A stretch of 64,000 nucleotides of DNA from a virus, in IMG/VR virus record IMGVR_UViG_3300046474_000239, positions 1 to 64,000 of that record; one strand, written 5' to 3'. Below are positions 32,292 through 39,516 of this stretch, one piece after another (within the stretch, counting starts at the first letter, position 1; the number at the start of each line of letters is the position of its first letter). Both the position numbers and the translations under genes were made by a program. The notes under the pieces were generated by a model. The model ran no database searches. It was not told where the DNA came from and was given only the letters and a program-made list of their open reading frames with translations.

Positions 32292-32643
32292 CCCACAACC
32301 TGTGCGTGTGTTCACCCGCGAGGATCCGTGTACGAAGGTGCACCTGTTTAATTGCTTTACAGCACCGTCAGGCTTTCGCCCCCGCGCAGTCGTCGAGGCC
32401 CGTGGCGAGATCGGTATCAACGCGATCAAGTACCTGCTCCGTGAAGGGTACGCCGAGGCCTTCGAAGGTGCCGGGGCGGATTGGTGGAAGCTGACCGAGG
32501 AGGGCGAGCAATGGCTCCTTGTGGGACTACAGCGGCACCTCGAATTACACCCCGAGGAGCGCTCTCTGGTAGCGGGCAACGCCCCGGCTAAGCGCAAGTC
32601 AGGACACCAGGGCGACAGGGTTATACGGCGCACACGTCGGTGA
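32281..32643 (+). CDS. Winged-helix-like protein with C-terminal RRTRR tag, GTG start
   Basis: 120 residues. AAGGAG is 7 nt before the GTG at 32281. Residues about 45-85 (INAIKYLLREGYAEAFEGAGADWWKLTEEGEQWL) look like a winged helix. The C-terminus, DRVIRRTRR, is a terminal copy of the basic tag found on other proteins here. The upstream in-frame part (32119) overlaps the previous gene and is rejected. Function unknown; DNA binding is plausible. Confidence 0.65.
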   Translation: MAINPQPVRVFTREDPCTKVHLFNCFTAPSGFRPRAVVEARGEIGINAIKYLLREGYAEAFEGAGADWWKLTEEGEQWLLVGLQRHLELHPEERSLVAGNAPAKRKSGHQGDRVIRRTRR

Positions 32644-32651
32644 TTGTCGTC

Positions 32652-32676
32652 ATTATGGTATGAAAGCCCCCATAAT
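32652..32676 (+). promoter_or_regulatory. Small inverted repeat in intergenic region
   Basis: ATTATGG (32652-32658) and CCATAAT (32670-32676) can form a hairpin between the winged-helix gene and the inverted-repeat site at 32715. AT-rich compared with its surroundings; operator or leader hairpin. Confidence 0.35.
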
Positions 32677-32714
32677 CTGCGAAAGCTTGCAAGAAATCGG
32701 CTTTTGCACAGCGC

Positions 32715-32730
32715 GTGCAATCAATTGCAC
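32715..32730 (+). repeat. Dispersed 16-bp inverted repeat, copy 8
   Basis: GTGCAATCAATTGCAC, directly before AGGAG of the gene at 32745. Confidence 0.92.
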
Positions 32731-32744
32731 CAGGAGTCAGTGAG

Positions 32745-33059
32745 ATGAAACGTAAAGAAAACGGCGTCACCACTTTACAGGCCCGTAACGGTCAAAACGT
32801 CGTCGCTTTCGACGCCATCGCCAAGCTCTCTGGAGTATCGGGCGGGGGCGTTGTCAAGGTCCTGGCAGCAATGCGCGCCATTGCAGATTATGAGGGCGAC
32901 CAGGCACTAGCGAGCGGCCTGGGGGCGTTCGAGAATGTTCCGACAGGGTTAGCGGATGAATACCGCGCACGCGCTACAGCGGCCTACGCGCATGACCTGG
33001 CCGAAGCATTGGAAGGCCACGAGCTGGCGCCGATCTTGCGCCTGGACCGATTGGTGTAG
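32745..33059 (+). CDS. Hypothetical protein
   Basis: 104 residues, helical, Ala-rich (FDAIAKLSGVSGGGVVKVLAAMRAIADYEGD). The SGVSGGGVVKVLAAM segment resembles a recognition helix pair. AGGAG lies 8 nt before the ATG. Its 3' end abuts the promoter at 33061. Confidence 0.7.
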   Translation: MKRKENGVTTLQARNGQNVVAFDAIAKLSGVSGGGVVKVLAAMRAIADYEGDQALASGLGAFENVPTGLADEYRARATAAYAHDLAEALEGHELAPILRLDRLV

Positions 33060-33060
33060 C

Positions 33061-33122
33061 TTGCGGGCGGTCGTAGGCCTGCTATTCTCTTAATACACAC
33101 CAAACGTCACCCATAAGGGGAT
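33061..33122 (+). promoter_or_regulatory. Accessory promoter-leader cassette
   Basis: TTGCGG (33061-33066), 16 nt, TATTCT (33083-33088), leader CACCCATAAGGGGAT at 33108. Confidence 0.7.
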
Positions 33123-33127
33123 GCACC

Positions 33128-33781
33128 ATGGTCACCAAAAAGTTTACCTGCAAGGTCAGTGAGGAGCACGGCTTCCTCGGTTGGGTCATGAATACCATGC
33201 CCCACTTCGACCCGGCCACCGGCATGGGTGTAGCCCATGATTGCCTGGAACACTTGACCCGTCGCGTAGGCTTTGAAGGCGAAATGGAGGCCTTCGGTGT
33301 CGCGCTGTTCATCCGCTACGGCGGCGGGTACTGGACAGAACGTGGCGCCTACGACTCCTCGTGGAGCGGCAACACTTGCACCGAAGTCGCGGAGTTCCTG
33401 GCCCGTGATACAGACATGACCGTGGCTAAGGCCCCGCGCACCCCTTTGCTGGAGGACGGTGAAGAGGAAGAGATCGCCAAGATGCAGACCAGGGCACTGG
33501 AGGACTTCTATTCTGAGTGGGCGGATAGCTACGGCCTAGAGGACACGCCCCGTGAAGTCGTAAGCCTGGCGCTCGAACGGGCGGCTGTCTGGATCCGTCG
33601 CGGATTCCGTAACGCAGAACGCAAGTACACCGCACCCGTGTACGACCTGGCGTACATGTTTGCGCAGATAGAGAAAGAAGTAGACGCGCTAAACCCGGAA
33701 GAGGGCGACACCCTCACTGTCAAATTCAGTCGCGATGAATGCGACTATTCTGTAACACACAAACGTCAATACGACTGGTAA
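33128..33781 (+). CDS. Hypothetical protein, cassette-driven
   Basis: 217 residues, acidic. Segment VSEEHGFLGWVMNTMPHFDPATGMGVAHDCLEHL carries His and Asp/Glu residues in a GVAHDCLEH pattern that could bind metal. The C-terminal helix region (ALERAAVWIRRGFRNAERKY) is separate. I know no enzyme family for it. The start is fixed by the leader at 33108. Confidence 0.75.
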   Translation: MVTKKFTCKVSEEHGFLGWVMNTMPHFDPATGMGVAHDCLEHLTRRVGFEGEMEAFGVALFIRYGGGYWTERGAYDSSWSGNTCTEVAEFLARDTDMTVAKAPRTPLLEDGEEEEIAKMQTRALEDFYSEWADSYGLEDTPREVVSLALERAAVWIRRGFRNAERKYTAPVYDLAYMFAQIEKEVDALNPEEGDTLTVKFSRDECDYSVTHKRQYDW

Positions 33782-33793
33782 AGGAGTAACACC

Positions 33794-34132
33794 ATGCAAA
33801 AAGTTGGAATCTTGAGCCGTATGGGTCTCGGTGCTCTCTTGGGCTCCGCCCTGGCGCACAGCCTGATGCAAGGCGTGCAATCAATTGCATCGACAGGCCC
33901 GCGACAGCATCGCGTAGCACCTAACATCACCCGCCAGCGTTGGTACAGTGGTCGACATGACCATAAGTCAGGCAAGAAACCTGGCCAGACTGATGCACAA
34001 GCGTCACAAGCCCTGGCAACTGCGCAAGCTAAGCGGGCGCGCAAGGCCGCAGCCCTCACCCGTTGGGCGGAGCGTAGCGCCGAAGGTGCGCAAGCCTGGC
34101 GCCAGGCTTTGACGGGCGGAGCCACCTACTAA
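33794..34132 (+). CDS. Small basic protein with hydrophobic N-terminus
   Basis: 112 residues. The N-terminal MGLGALLGSALAHSLMQG may be a membrane or export segment. The rest is Ala/Arg/Gln-rich (ATAQAKRARKAAALTRWAERSAEGAQAWRQAL). An inverted-repeat site lies inside the gene and is read as VQSIA. GGAG precedes the start. Confidence 0.65.
   Translation: MQKVGILSRMGLGALLGSALAHSLMQGVQSIASTGPRQHRVAPNITRQRWYSGRHDHKSGKKPGQTDAQASQALATAQAKRARKAAALTRWAERSAEGAQAWRQALTGGATY
33875..33890 (+). repeat. Dispersed 16-bp inverted repeat, copy 9 (intragenic)
   Basis: GTGCAATCAATTGCAT, one mismatch in the last base; inside the gene at 33794 and read as VQSIA. Confidence 0.85.
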
Positions 34133-34149
34133 CCCCAAACCACCTACAG

Positions 34150-34168
34150 AGGCCCGAAAGGGCCTTTG
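34150..34168 (+). terminator. Possible terminator hairpin
   Basis: AGGCCC (34150-34155), GAAA loop, GGGCCT (34160-34165), then TTG. Stable stem but a short T run. Confidence 0.5.
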
Positions 34169-34250
34169 TCAGTGTAACTAGCGCCGTTTAATGGGCGTGC
34201 TAATATTCAATTGTACCCCGGCAAACGTCATCCCCAAGGAGACAAGCACC

Positions 34251-34646
34251 ATGCGCGCTACCTGTGCAACCATCGCATCGCTGATGCAGATCAAAGACGT
34301 GACTGAAGACGACGCCCGTCTGATCCGCAAAATCTGGCCTATGTCTATTTCCCAAATGCGCACCTACCTGGCACGCCCGGCTGTGAACCTCGAAGGCCGC
34401 TTCGATTACGTCCTGGAAACCTGCAAAGGATCCACCAACCTGGTGGAAGGGGCGGTCGACCGCATCATTGGCACCCATGGCGTGGAATACCTGGGCCAGC
34501 GCAAGCGCAACCGGAACCACGTCTACTACTGCAATGCCGGTGACACCTACAGCACCACTATCATTTTCGACGGCGACCGCCTCACCGTGGGCTGTATCGG
34601 TGACCTGGTTGAAAAGAACCTCATCTCTGAACGCGGGAGCTTCTAA
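34251..34646 (+). CDS. Hypothetical protein
   Basis: 131 residues. N-terminal helical part (IASLMQIKDVTEDDARLIRKIWPM), then VLETCKGSTNLVEGAVDRIIGTHGVEYLG and beta strands (YYCNAGDTYSTTIIFDGDRLTVG). A diverged leader (ATCCCCAAGGAGAC) precedes it. The GTHGVEYLG-to-YYCNAGDTY layout is that of a phage small protein I have seen but cannot name. Confidence 0.75.
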   Translation: MRATCATIASLMQIKDVTEDDARLIRKIWPMSISQMRTYLARPAVNLEGRFDYVLETCKGSTNLVEGAVDRIIGTHGVEYLGQRKRNRNHVYYCNAGDTYSTTIIFDGDRLTVGCIGDLVEKNLISERGSF

Positions 34647-34647
34647 C

Positions 34648-35391
34648 ATGGCAAAGTCAAAAGCGGATTACATTGAGCAAGGCCGGGCGGATGCAGCAGC
34701 CGGTGGCGCACGCAAGATTGGCTTTACCCGTAACTCGTGGCAGGAAAACGCCTATGACCTGGGCTTTAACGCGGAGTACAAACGTCAGGTATCTTGCCCA
34801 GCCTGTGCGGCCGGTGTGCCTCTCGCTGCTCCGGTGCTCGCCAAGGTTGTCGGTGGCCCGGACGACGGGAAGGTCGTACAGCTCACTGCAAAGGCTGTGC
34901 AAGCGATTACACGCACGGCGGGCGAAACGCTGGACGCTGGACGCCAGGCACACGCCGCACAGGTCACACGCATGGCGACGGAACATCGCCGGGCGGATCG
35001 TATCGACAGAATGACCCGTGGCTACATCGCAGCAGCACTGGGGAGCAGTGGCGGGACCACACCAGAAGGCGAGGAGCTGGAAAGTCTGGAGGGCTACGAG
35101 TTCAGTGATGAGTCGAAGTCGAAAGCCTGGGGCATTTGCGCGGCCTTCTATGACCGCTACACGACAGACGTTAATGCCTACGCTGGCACGTACAAGCCTG
35201 GCAATGGTGCGGATCCTTACGAGCACGCCGGTCACGACCTGTGGCTCACCTCCGGCGGTCACGGTGTAGGCTTCTGGGATCGCGGCCTGGGCAACCTCGG
35301 TGATCGACTGAGCAAGGCGTGCGGCTTCCGCACAGACTTCCCGGAGAAGTGGGTAGACATTGGTGATGATCACTACGTCCACCTGGACTGA
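34648..35391 (+). CDS. Two-domain hypothetical protein with AGHDLWLTSGGHGVGFWDRG motif
   Basis: 247 residues. Residues 1-45 (ADYIEQGRADAAAGG...WQENAYDLGFNAEYKRQ) weakly recall ribosome-modulation-factor-like motifs in phage proteins. A CPAC pair and an Ala/Arg-rich helix follow. The C-terminal 90 residues (AAFYDRYTTDVNAYA..., HAGHDLWLTSGGHGVGFWDRGLG) form a conserved-looking domain known to me from other phages without function. It begins 1 nt after the previous stop. Confidence 0.75.
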   Translation: MAKSKADYIEQGRADAAAGGARKIGFTRNSWQENAYDLGFNAEYKRQVSCPACAAGVPLAAPVLAKVVGGPDDGKVVQLTAKAVQAITRTAGETLDAGRQAHAAQVTRMATEHRRADRIDRMTRGYIAAALGSSGGTTPEGEELESLEGYEFSDESKSKAWGICAAFYDRYTTDVNAYAGTYKPGNGADPYEHAGHDLWLTSGGHGVGFWDRGLGNLGDRLSKACGFRTDFPEKWVDIGDDHYVHLD

Positions 35392-35406
35392 TGCAATCAA
35401 TTGCAC
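35391..35406 (+). repeat. Dispersed 16-bp inverted repeat, copy 10
   Basis: ATGCAATCAATTGCAC, overlapping the TGA of the preceding gene. A GGCGC/GCGCC hairpin (35407-35426) follows at once. Confidence 0.92.
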
Positions 35407-35443
35407 GGCGCTCGAAACCGGGCGCCTTTGAGGAGTTAACGCC

Positions 35444-35761
35444 ATGTCTAACGACAGCACACAAAAAGCCATTGTAAACGCCCGCCAGGCCCTGGCAGAC
35501 CTTTACGCAGATGCCTGCATAGCCCTGGAAGCTACGGTATCAAAGGAGCGGGTACAGGCTGTTATAGAGAAGCGCACAGACCAGGCTGGCGCGGCTGAAG
35601 CCGGGGCGGAGCTGGCCTTTGCTTGCCTCATTGCAGCGCAGAAGCGTAGCAAGCCTTCGGGGGTTGAACTCACAACCGAAACCGAAAGCAACGCGGGCGG
35701 GTACTACAGTCGAAAGGCAGTAGGGCAAATGATTCGCCGGATCCGCGACAATATGCCCTAG
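35444..35761 (+). CDS. Hypothetical protein
   Basis: 105 residues, Ala-rich helices (ARQALADLYADACIALEATVSKERVQAVIEKRTD) and a basic end (RKAVGQMIRRIRDNMP). GAGGAG lies 9 nt upstream. Unknown. Confidence 0.68.
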   Translation: MSNDSTQKAIVNARQALADLYADACIALEATVSKERVQAVIEKRTDQAGAAEAGAELAFACLIAAQKRSKPSGVELTTETESNAGGYYSRKAVGQMIRRIRDNMP

Positions 35762-35776
35762 CCTGGGTCGGTGTAC

Positions 35777-35837
35777 ATGGCGCTCCTTAGATGGGGCGTC
35801 TATGCTTCCAATACACCCAAATCACCCACAAGGGGAT
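35777..35837 (+). promoter_or_regulatory. Accessory promoter-leader cassette
   Basis: ATGGCG (35777-35782), 18 nt, TATGCT (35801-35806), leader CACCCACAAGGGGAT at 35823. Confidence 0.65.
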
Positions 35838-35841
35838 AGAC

Positions 35842-36687
35842 ATGCAAACCATTCTTTCAACGTCGCAAATTGAGACACGCCTCGGTGACATTTACAGCAC
35901 CGCGTACATCACCAAGCCCACCAGTGCCGAGTTGCACGAGCGCCTGAATAACTTCCTGGCGGAGTTGTGCGAACGCACGCCGGGCGGTCGTCGTCGTTAC
36001 AGCGTGGAAACAATCGGATACGCCCGTGGTTATGCCCGTGCCCTGGACAACCAAATCATGCGCGAGCAAGTGGAGTTTGTTTACCGCTCTTTGCACAGCG
36101 GGTATATCTATTCGACTCACAAGCAAAGCACCCACAAGTCCACTGAAGAGTTCTACGAGAAGGGCGAGGGTGCATTGTTGGGCGAGATGGAAGCCGCGCA
36201 CGTATGGAAAGGCACCGACAAACCGTTTACCCCGTGGAGCGTACCAAACCAGGACATGCGCGACCGCCAGGCTGTGGCATTGGCTAAGTCGGATTCCCGT
36301 TATAGCGTCCAGAGTTACGGCCTGGCGTTTAATGGCAAGGGCTGGGCCTTCCTGTGGCTCGATAAGGTTATGGGAAGCGCGGACACCGAAGCGGCGGCCT
36401 GGCTTCTGGCGGCAAAGCATAAGGCAGAACGTGACGCCAGTTTGAGCGACCCGGTAGCGCAAGGCTGGAAACCCACCAACGCCGAAACCCTGGCGGAGGT
36501 TCAACGTGTCGTCGCTGCTATCGGGCGGGACACCCTGGTCGCTGATGTTTATGATGAGCGCTCACAGGTATCAGATGCCCTGGCCCGTGTACCAGGCTTT
36601 GAATACCCGGACTGGTCACACCTGACAATGGGCGAGGCGGAGACCCGTGCTCGCAAGATCCTGGGGGGCGATAATGGCAAAGGCTAA
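35842..36687 (+). CDS. Hypothetical protein, cassette-driven
   Basis: 281 residues, mixed charge. ERTPGGRRRYSVETIGYARGYARAL, KGTDKPFTPWSVPNQDMRDRQ and WAFLWLDKVMGSADTEAAAWLLAAKHK are its most ordered parts. Acidic C-terminus. No family recognised. Overlaps the next small gene by 14 nt. Confidence 0.72.
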   Translation: MQTILSTSQIETRLGDIYSTAYITKPTSAELHERLNNFLAELCERTPGGRRRYSVETIGYARGYARALDNQIMREQVEFVYRSLHSGYIYSTHKQSTHKSTEEFYEKGEGALLGEMEAAHVWKGTDKPFTPWSVPNQDMRDRQAVALAKSDSRYSVQSYGLAFNGKGWAFLWLDKVMGSADTEAAAWLLAAKHKAERDASLSDPVAQGWKPTNAETLAEVQRVVAAIGRDTLVADVYDERSQVSDALARVPGFEYPDWSHLTMGEAETRARKILGGDNGKG

Positions 36688-36838
36688 GAAGCGGGTAAAC
36701 ATTGATCGTGTGGAGCCGGGCGGTAATGTCGTCCGGTACATGACTGGAGTAGAAGAGGAGAACGCACACCGAATCATCCGTGACGTGAATCAAAGGGAAG
36801 GGGAGTTGGTCATATCCTCTGTACCGTACAAGCGCTAG
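36674..36838 (+). CDS. Small basic hypothetical protein
   Basis: 54 residues (KAKKRVNIDRVEPGGNVVRYMTGVEEENAHRI). GGGGG upstream. Starts within the 3' end of the previous gene. Unknown. Confidence 0.6.
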   Translation: MAKAKKRVNIDRVEPGGNVVRYMTGVEEENAHRIIRDVNQREGELVISSVPYKR

Positions 36839-36875
36839 ACTAGGATCCACACAAACCAGCAAAGGAGTTACCAGG

Positions 36876-37001
36876 ATGAAAGCGATAACACTCGTGGCAC
36901 GTAAACTGATGCTAGCCATTTACGGGCGGCCAGTTGAACCAACGGCAGAAGAGAAGGAGAAGGAGCAGAAGGAATACGAGCGAGTGTTGTCTATCCTCTA
37001 G
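36876..37001 (+). CDS. Very small hypothetical protein (41 aa)
   Basis: Begins at an ATG 10 nt after AAAGGAG and ends in TAG at 36999-37001. A basic hydrophobic helix (AITLVARKLMLAIYGRP) is followed by a Glu/Lys helix (AEEKEKEQKEYERVLSIL). The clear ribosome-binding site and amphipathic layout support a real gene; a membrane-anchored or regulatory peptide is possible. Confidence 0.55.
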   Translation: MKAITLVARKLMLAIYGRPVEPTAEEKEKEQKEYERVLSIL

Positions 37002-37006
37002 ACCTC

Positions 37007-37022
37007 GTGCAATCAATTGCAC
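37007..37022 (+). repeat. Dispersed 16-bp inverted repeat, copy 11
   Basis: GTGCAATCAATTGCAC, at the start of the noncoding region after the 41-codon gene. Confidence 0.92.
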
Positions 37023-37039
37023 CGACTCACCCATTAATC

Positions 37040-37066
37040 GCCCTGGCTTAATCGCCGGGGCTTTCT
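37040..37066 (+). terminator. Possible terminator
   Basis: GCCCTGGC (37040-37047) pairs with GCCGGGGC (37054-37061) with one T-G pair, followed by TTTCTC. It closes the accessory block before the repeat-rich noncoding region. Confidence 0.55.
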
Positions 37067-37380
37067 CGTTTCGGGCGGAGCAGATACCAGGATCCTCTAT
37101 AGGGAACAATCCACTATCACCAGGTACACACGCCAGGATAAAACGGGCGGACACTCTACACACACCTATAGACAATCCCACTAGGGAACATAGAACACAC
37201 CAGGACCATAGCAAAGGTTTAGACGGGCGGATCCTGTAGAGTTTCGGGCGGACCAATATGCAATACCCTATAGACAATAACCATAGAGAGAATCATATAG
37301 AGATAAACAGTGTAGAGAACCGATCTAGTGTTTCATTCTCTATCAGTGTTTTCCCAGTGAACTATTTCCCGCAAAAATTC
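37067..37380 (+). other. Noncoding stretch with CTATAG and GGGCGGA motifs
   Basis: No gene is supported. CTATAGGGAAC or CTATAGACAAT occurs at about 37097, 37165 and 37267. CGGGCGGA or GGGCGGAC occurs four times (about 37073, 37144, 37223, 37246). The segment 37250-37400 is distinctly AT-richer than its surroundings. Confidence 0.5.
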
Positions 37381-38010
37381 TCTGGTGATTCAAGTTCAAT
37401 TCATCGGTGTCTATCCGTGTCTAGTGCTGCTGGTGCTTGGGTTAGTGTCTACGTCACGCTAACTGGTGCTGCTGTACGCTGCTGTCATGCTAATGCAGGC
37501 CCGTTTGTGTTATCAGCAGTAGTGGTGGAGTTAATGTTCTCTCTATAGGGGATAAATGACATCGACCGCCCGTAAACCCTGGGTACATGTTTATTCTCTC
37601 TATAGGGAGCAAGTGACATCCCGCCCGTGTTTATTGGTTCTGTGTGGGCATGCCGCATTCATAACTGGTCACTGCTGGTGTTTCCTCTCTATAGGGCGTA
37701 ACTGGTATCCGCCCGTGCAATTGATTGCACTGGTGTGGGCATGTGACGCTTACTACTGTCGTCACTGCTGGTGTGGGCACCTGGTTTATACAACTGGTGA
37801 GTGGTGGTGGTCATGCGCGTTTCATGACTGCTGCTGGTGACGCAACTGGTGCTGGTGTCATAACTGGTGCAACTGGTGTCACTGCTGCTGGTGTCATGAG
37901 TGGTGGTGGAATTCTCTCTATAGGGCTGTGGTGGTATTCCGCCTGTGAAACCTGTGCCTGTGTGGGCATGTGCTATTTACTACTGAAGTCACTGCTGCTG
38001 TAGTTGTCCT
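37380..38010 (+). repeat. Noncoding repeat locus B (CTCTCTATAGGG, GTGTGGGCAYG and CTGGTG families)
   Basis: Four CTCTCTATAGGG copies (ending near 37550, 37607, 37696 and 37925) are each followed after about 7 nt by TGACATC/TGGTATC and CCGCCYGT. Four GTGTGGGCAYG copies start at 37642, 37733, 37771 and 37960. More than a dozen CTGGTG units lie among them. The frames here (37258, 37556, 37725) have repeat-driven composition and no ribosome-binding sites, so I treat the region as noncoding. Confidence 0.75.
37715..37730 (-). repeat. Dispersed 16-bp inverted repeat, copy 12 (reverse)
   Basis: GTGCAATTGATTGCAC, inside repeat locus B. Confidence 0.92.
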
Positions 38011-38016
38011 GGCGCC

Positions 38017-38032
38017 GTGCAATTGATTGCAC
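38017..38032 (-). repeat. Dispersed 16-bp inverted repeat, copy 13 (reverse)
   Basis: GTGCAATTGATTGCAC, at the 3' edge of repeat locus B. Confidence 0.92.
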
Positions 38033-38059
38033 CGACCTGGATCCGTGTTACACCGCTCC

Positions 38060-38118
38060 GAAGCACGTCAAATGCGTGCCAGAATCGAGCTGAAGCACGG
38101 CAAATACGTGCCAGATAC
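38060..38118 (+). promoter_or_regulatory. Tandem operator-like repeats GCACG-N7-CGTGC
   Basis: Two 27-nt direct repeats (38060-38086 and 38092-38118, period 32 nt) each contain GCACG, 7 nt, CGTGC. They lie about 70 nt upstream of a predicted promoter at 38188, so they could be two adjacent dimer sites about three helical turns apart. Confidence 0.5.
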
Positions 38119-38157
38119 ACCCCGGATCCGCGCCTATATAGAAGGGCTTCGAAACCG

Positions 38158-38215
38158 CACCGTTTGTCGGCTCCGACCAAATCAGGTTTGCAGGTTCGCC
38201 AGCACCGTCTAAAGT
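38158..38215 (+). promoter_or_regulatory. Predicted promoter within a duplicated segment
   Basis: ACCGTTTGTCGGCTCCGA (38158-38175) and GGTTTGCAGG are duplicated at 39566-39611. TTGCAG (38188-38193), 16 nt, TAAAGT (38210-38215) would drive the 27-codon gene at 38257. Confidence 0.45.
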
Positions 38216-38256
38216 TACCAATACCGAAACACAAACCACACACAAGGAATACCGAC

Positions 38257-38340
38257 ATGACCACCATTCAGATGTTCACCGGCATTGCAGTAATGGCTAT
38301 GATCGTTTTCGCAATGGCCTACGCAGCTTGGAACAACTAA
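38257..38340 (+). CDS. Very small membrane protein (27 aa)
   Basis: The ATG follows CAAGGAA by about 7 nt. The product (FTGIAVMAMIVFAMAYAAW core) is a single transmembrane helix with short ends and stops with TAA at 38338-38340. Similar tiny membrane proteins are common in phage early regions. The upstream in-frame sequence is operator DNA, not coding. Confidence 0.55.
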   Translation: MTTIQMFTGIAVMAMIVFAMAYAAWNN

Positions 38341-38360
38341 CAGTTAACCGCAGCCCACGT

Positions 38361-38375
38361 CACCCATAAGGGGAT
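38361..38375 (+). promoter_or_regulatory. Conserved accessory leader
   Basis: CACCCATAAGGGGAT before the gene at 38382. No promoter hexamers of the cassette type are visible, so this copy may only set translation. Confidence 0.6.
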
Positions 38376-38381
38376 CGAATC

Positions 38382-38540
38382 ATGAACGCAGTAGCTCACT
38401 ACCTCGTATACTCGAAAAACACCGGCTTCATTGTTGCGAAGTTCACAACCGAGGCGGGAGCTATAGAGTACTGCGCAAACAACGCCGGAACCCGTTGGAC
38501 CTATCACCGCACCGATAAAGCCGTGCCATACGGCTGCTAA
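38382..38540 (+). CDS. Small hypothetical protein (52 aa)
   Basis: Starts at the ATG after the conserved AAGGGG leader and ends at TAA 38538-38540. Sequence runs AVAHYLVYSKNTGFIVAKF, EAGAIEYCANNAGTRWTYHRTD. A beta-alpha-beta miniature fold seems possible. Unknown. Confidence 0.65.
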   Translation: MNAVAHYLVYSKNTGFIVAKFTTEAGAIEYCANNAGTRWTYHRTDKAVPYGC

Positions 38541-38560
38541 TCCAATCAATCGCCACACGT

Positions 38561-38575
38561 TACCCATAAGGGGAC
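38561..38575 (+). promoter_or_regulatory. Conserved accessory leader
   Basis: TACCCATAAGGGGAC, two differences from the consensus, before the gene at 38581. Confidence 0.55.
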
Positions 38576-38580
38576 AGATC

Positions 38581-38799
38581 ATGACCACAGTAAACACTCC
38601 CGAAGGCATATCGTATTTTCGTTTCGCCTCACTCAAAGGCCAACTCAAACTTGAGTCGGTAGGCCTGAAAAGTTCTAGCGGCGCACTCCGCCCACAACTT
38701 GCGAAAGAGTTCGGCCTTAAACCCCGCGCACCACACGCCGACTACATCGCCTATTGCATTGCGCGCATGAATGAATTGATCCCGCGCCAAGTTGTATAA
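38581..38799 (+). CDS. Small hypothetical protein
   Basis: 72 residues, basic (FRFASLKGQLKLESVGLKSSSGALRPQLAKEFGLKPRAPHADYIAYCIARM). The leader at 38561 supplies its ribosome-binding site. Its last base is the first of an inverted-repeat site. Unknown. Confidence 0.7.
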   Translation: MTTVNTPEGISYFRFASLKGQLKLESVGLKSSSGALRPQLAKEFGLKPRAPHADYIAYCIARMNELIPRQVV

Positions 38800-38814
38800 T
38801 GCAATTGATTGCAC
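38799..38814 (-). repeat. Dispersed 16-bp inverted repeat, copy 14 (reverse)
   Basis: ATGCAATTGATTGCAC, overlapping the TAA of the preceding gene; a GGGGCG-GAAA-CGCCCC hairpin follows at the next base. Confidence 0.92.
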
Positions 38815-38830
38815 GGGGCGGAAACGCCCC
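38815..38830 (+). promoter_or_regulatory. Leader hairpin GGGGCG-GAAA-CGCCCC
   Basis: A 6-bp GC stem with a GNRA tetraloop, adjacent to an inverted-repeat site and 26 nt before the start at 38857. Confidence 0.6.
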
Positions 38831-38856
38831 ACACCCAAACTAGTAGAGTGACCATC

Positions 38857-39516
38857 ATGTCTAATGCACCTTATGACAAAGTTGACGCGGCCTATATCTT
38901 TATCGGGTTGCACGCTTCTTATACTAACGCGGCCAATGAGGAGGAGAGCGACAACGGACCTATTGCGCAGTTGATTGAACACCACAGCGGAGAATGCCAT
39001 TTAATGGCTTTCATGTTCGAGACTTCCATTGCCGCAAGTAAGGCGATTAGTTCAATAGTTGACTTTGACCGGGCGGACCTCGGGATGTTCGCCTATGACC
39101 ATCTCGACAACGCAGAGCCGGGAAGCCTGATCTATGCCCTATGGTCGGCGTGCGTACTTGAGCAGAAGGACCCCGCAGGCGTAGTTAAAGCGTGGGTTGA
39201 TGCAATGGGCTGGCCTACGATAGTCAAAGGGCGGGAAGTAGTTCAAGTAGTAGACTCCCCGGTAGTTAGTATTCAGATTCAAACCGTCCAGATTCAACCA
39301 CGCGACCAAACCGGCGACGATGCGCAGGTAGTAGCTAGCACTAGCCCCAATGCAACCCATTGGTCTGTATATACGCGCAGTACCGAAGGGCGGGCGCAAT
39401 GGGTTGCGGATTTTGCCGTATTGCCCGGCGATACCGGACAGGCCCGCACCGCCGCGCAGATGCTTGCGGACAAGCTTGCAGCACAGTACGGGGTATTTAT
39501 CGAAGCCATTAAGTAG
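38857..39516 (+). CDS. Hypothetical protein, less GC-rich codons
   Basis: 219 residues, acidic. N-terminal helical half (AAYIFIGLHASYTNAANEEES, AFMFETSIAASKAISSIVDFD) and a C-terminal half with Val/Gln repeats (VVSIQIQTVQIQPRD). Codons such as ATT, AGT and TTA are more frequent than in core genes, suggesting separate acquisition. A terminator follows. Unknown function. Confidence 0.7.
   Translation: MSNAPYDKVDAAYIFIGLHASYTNAANEEESDNGPIAQLIEHHSGECHLMAFMFETSIAASKAISSIVDFDRADLGMFAYDHLDNAEPGSLIYALWSACVLEQKDPAGVVKAWVDAMGWPTIVKGREVVQVVDSPVVSIQIQTVQIQPRDQTGDDAQVVASTSPNATHWSVYTRSTEGRAQWVADFAVLPGDTGQARTAAQMLADKLAAQYGVFIEAIK

Noticed and set aside
37537-37945. True T7 promoters
   Set aside because: Only the CTATAGGG end is similar; the upstream specificity sequence is absent.
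37400-38000. E. coli Chi sites (GCTGGTGG)
   Set aside because: CTGGTG units are plentiful, but most are followed by T rather than GG, so they are not canonical Chi.
37258-38003. Three overlapping frames in the 37.3-38.0 kb region
   Set aside because: Composition is dictated by CTGGTG and GTGTGGGCAYG repeats and there are no ribosome-binding sites.
28081-38010. CRISPR-like arrays in the repeat loci
   Set aside because: Repeats are 6-14 nt, irregularly spaced and without uniform spacers; no cas genes apart from a Cas4-like phage nuclease.
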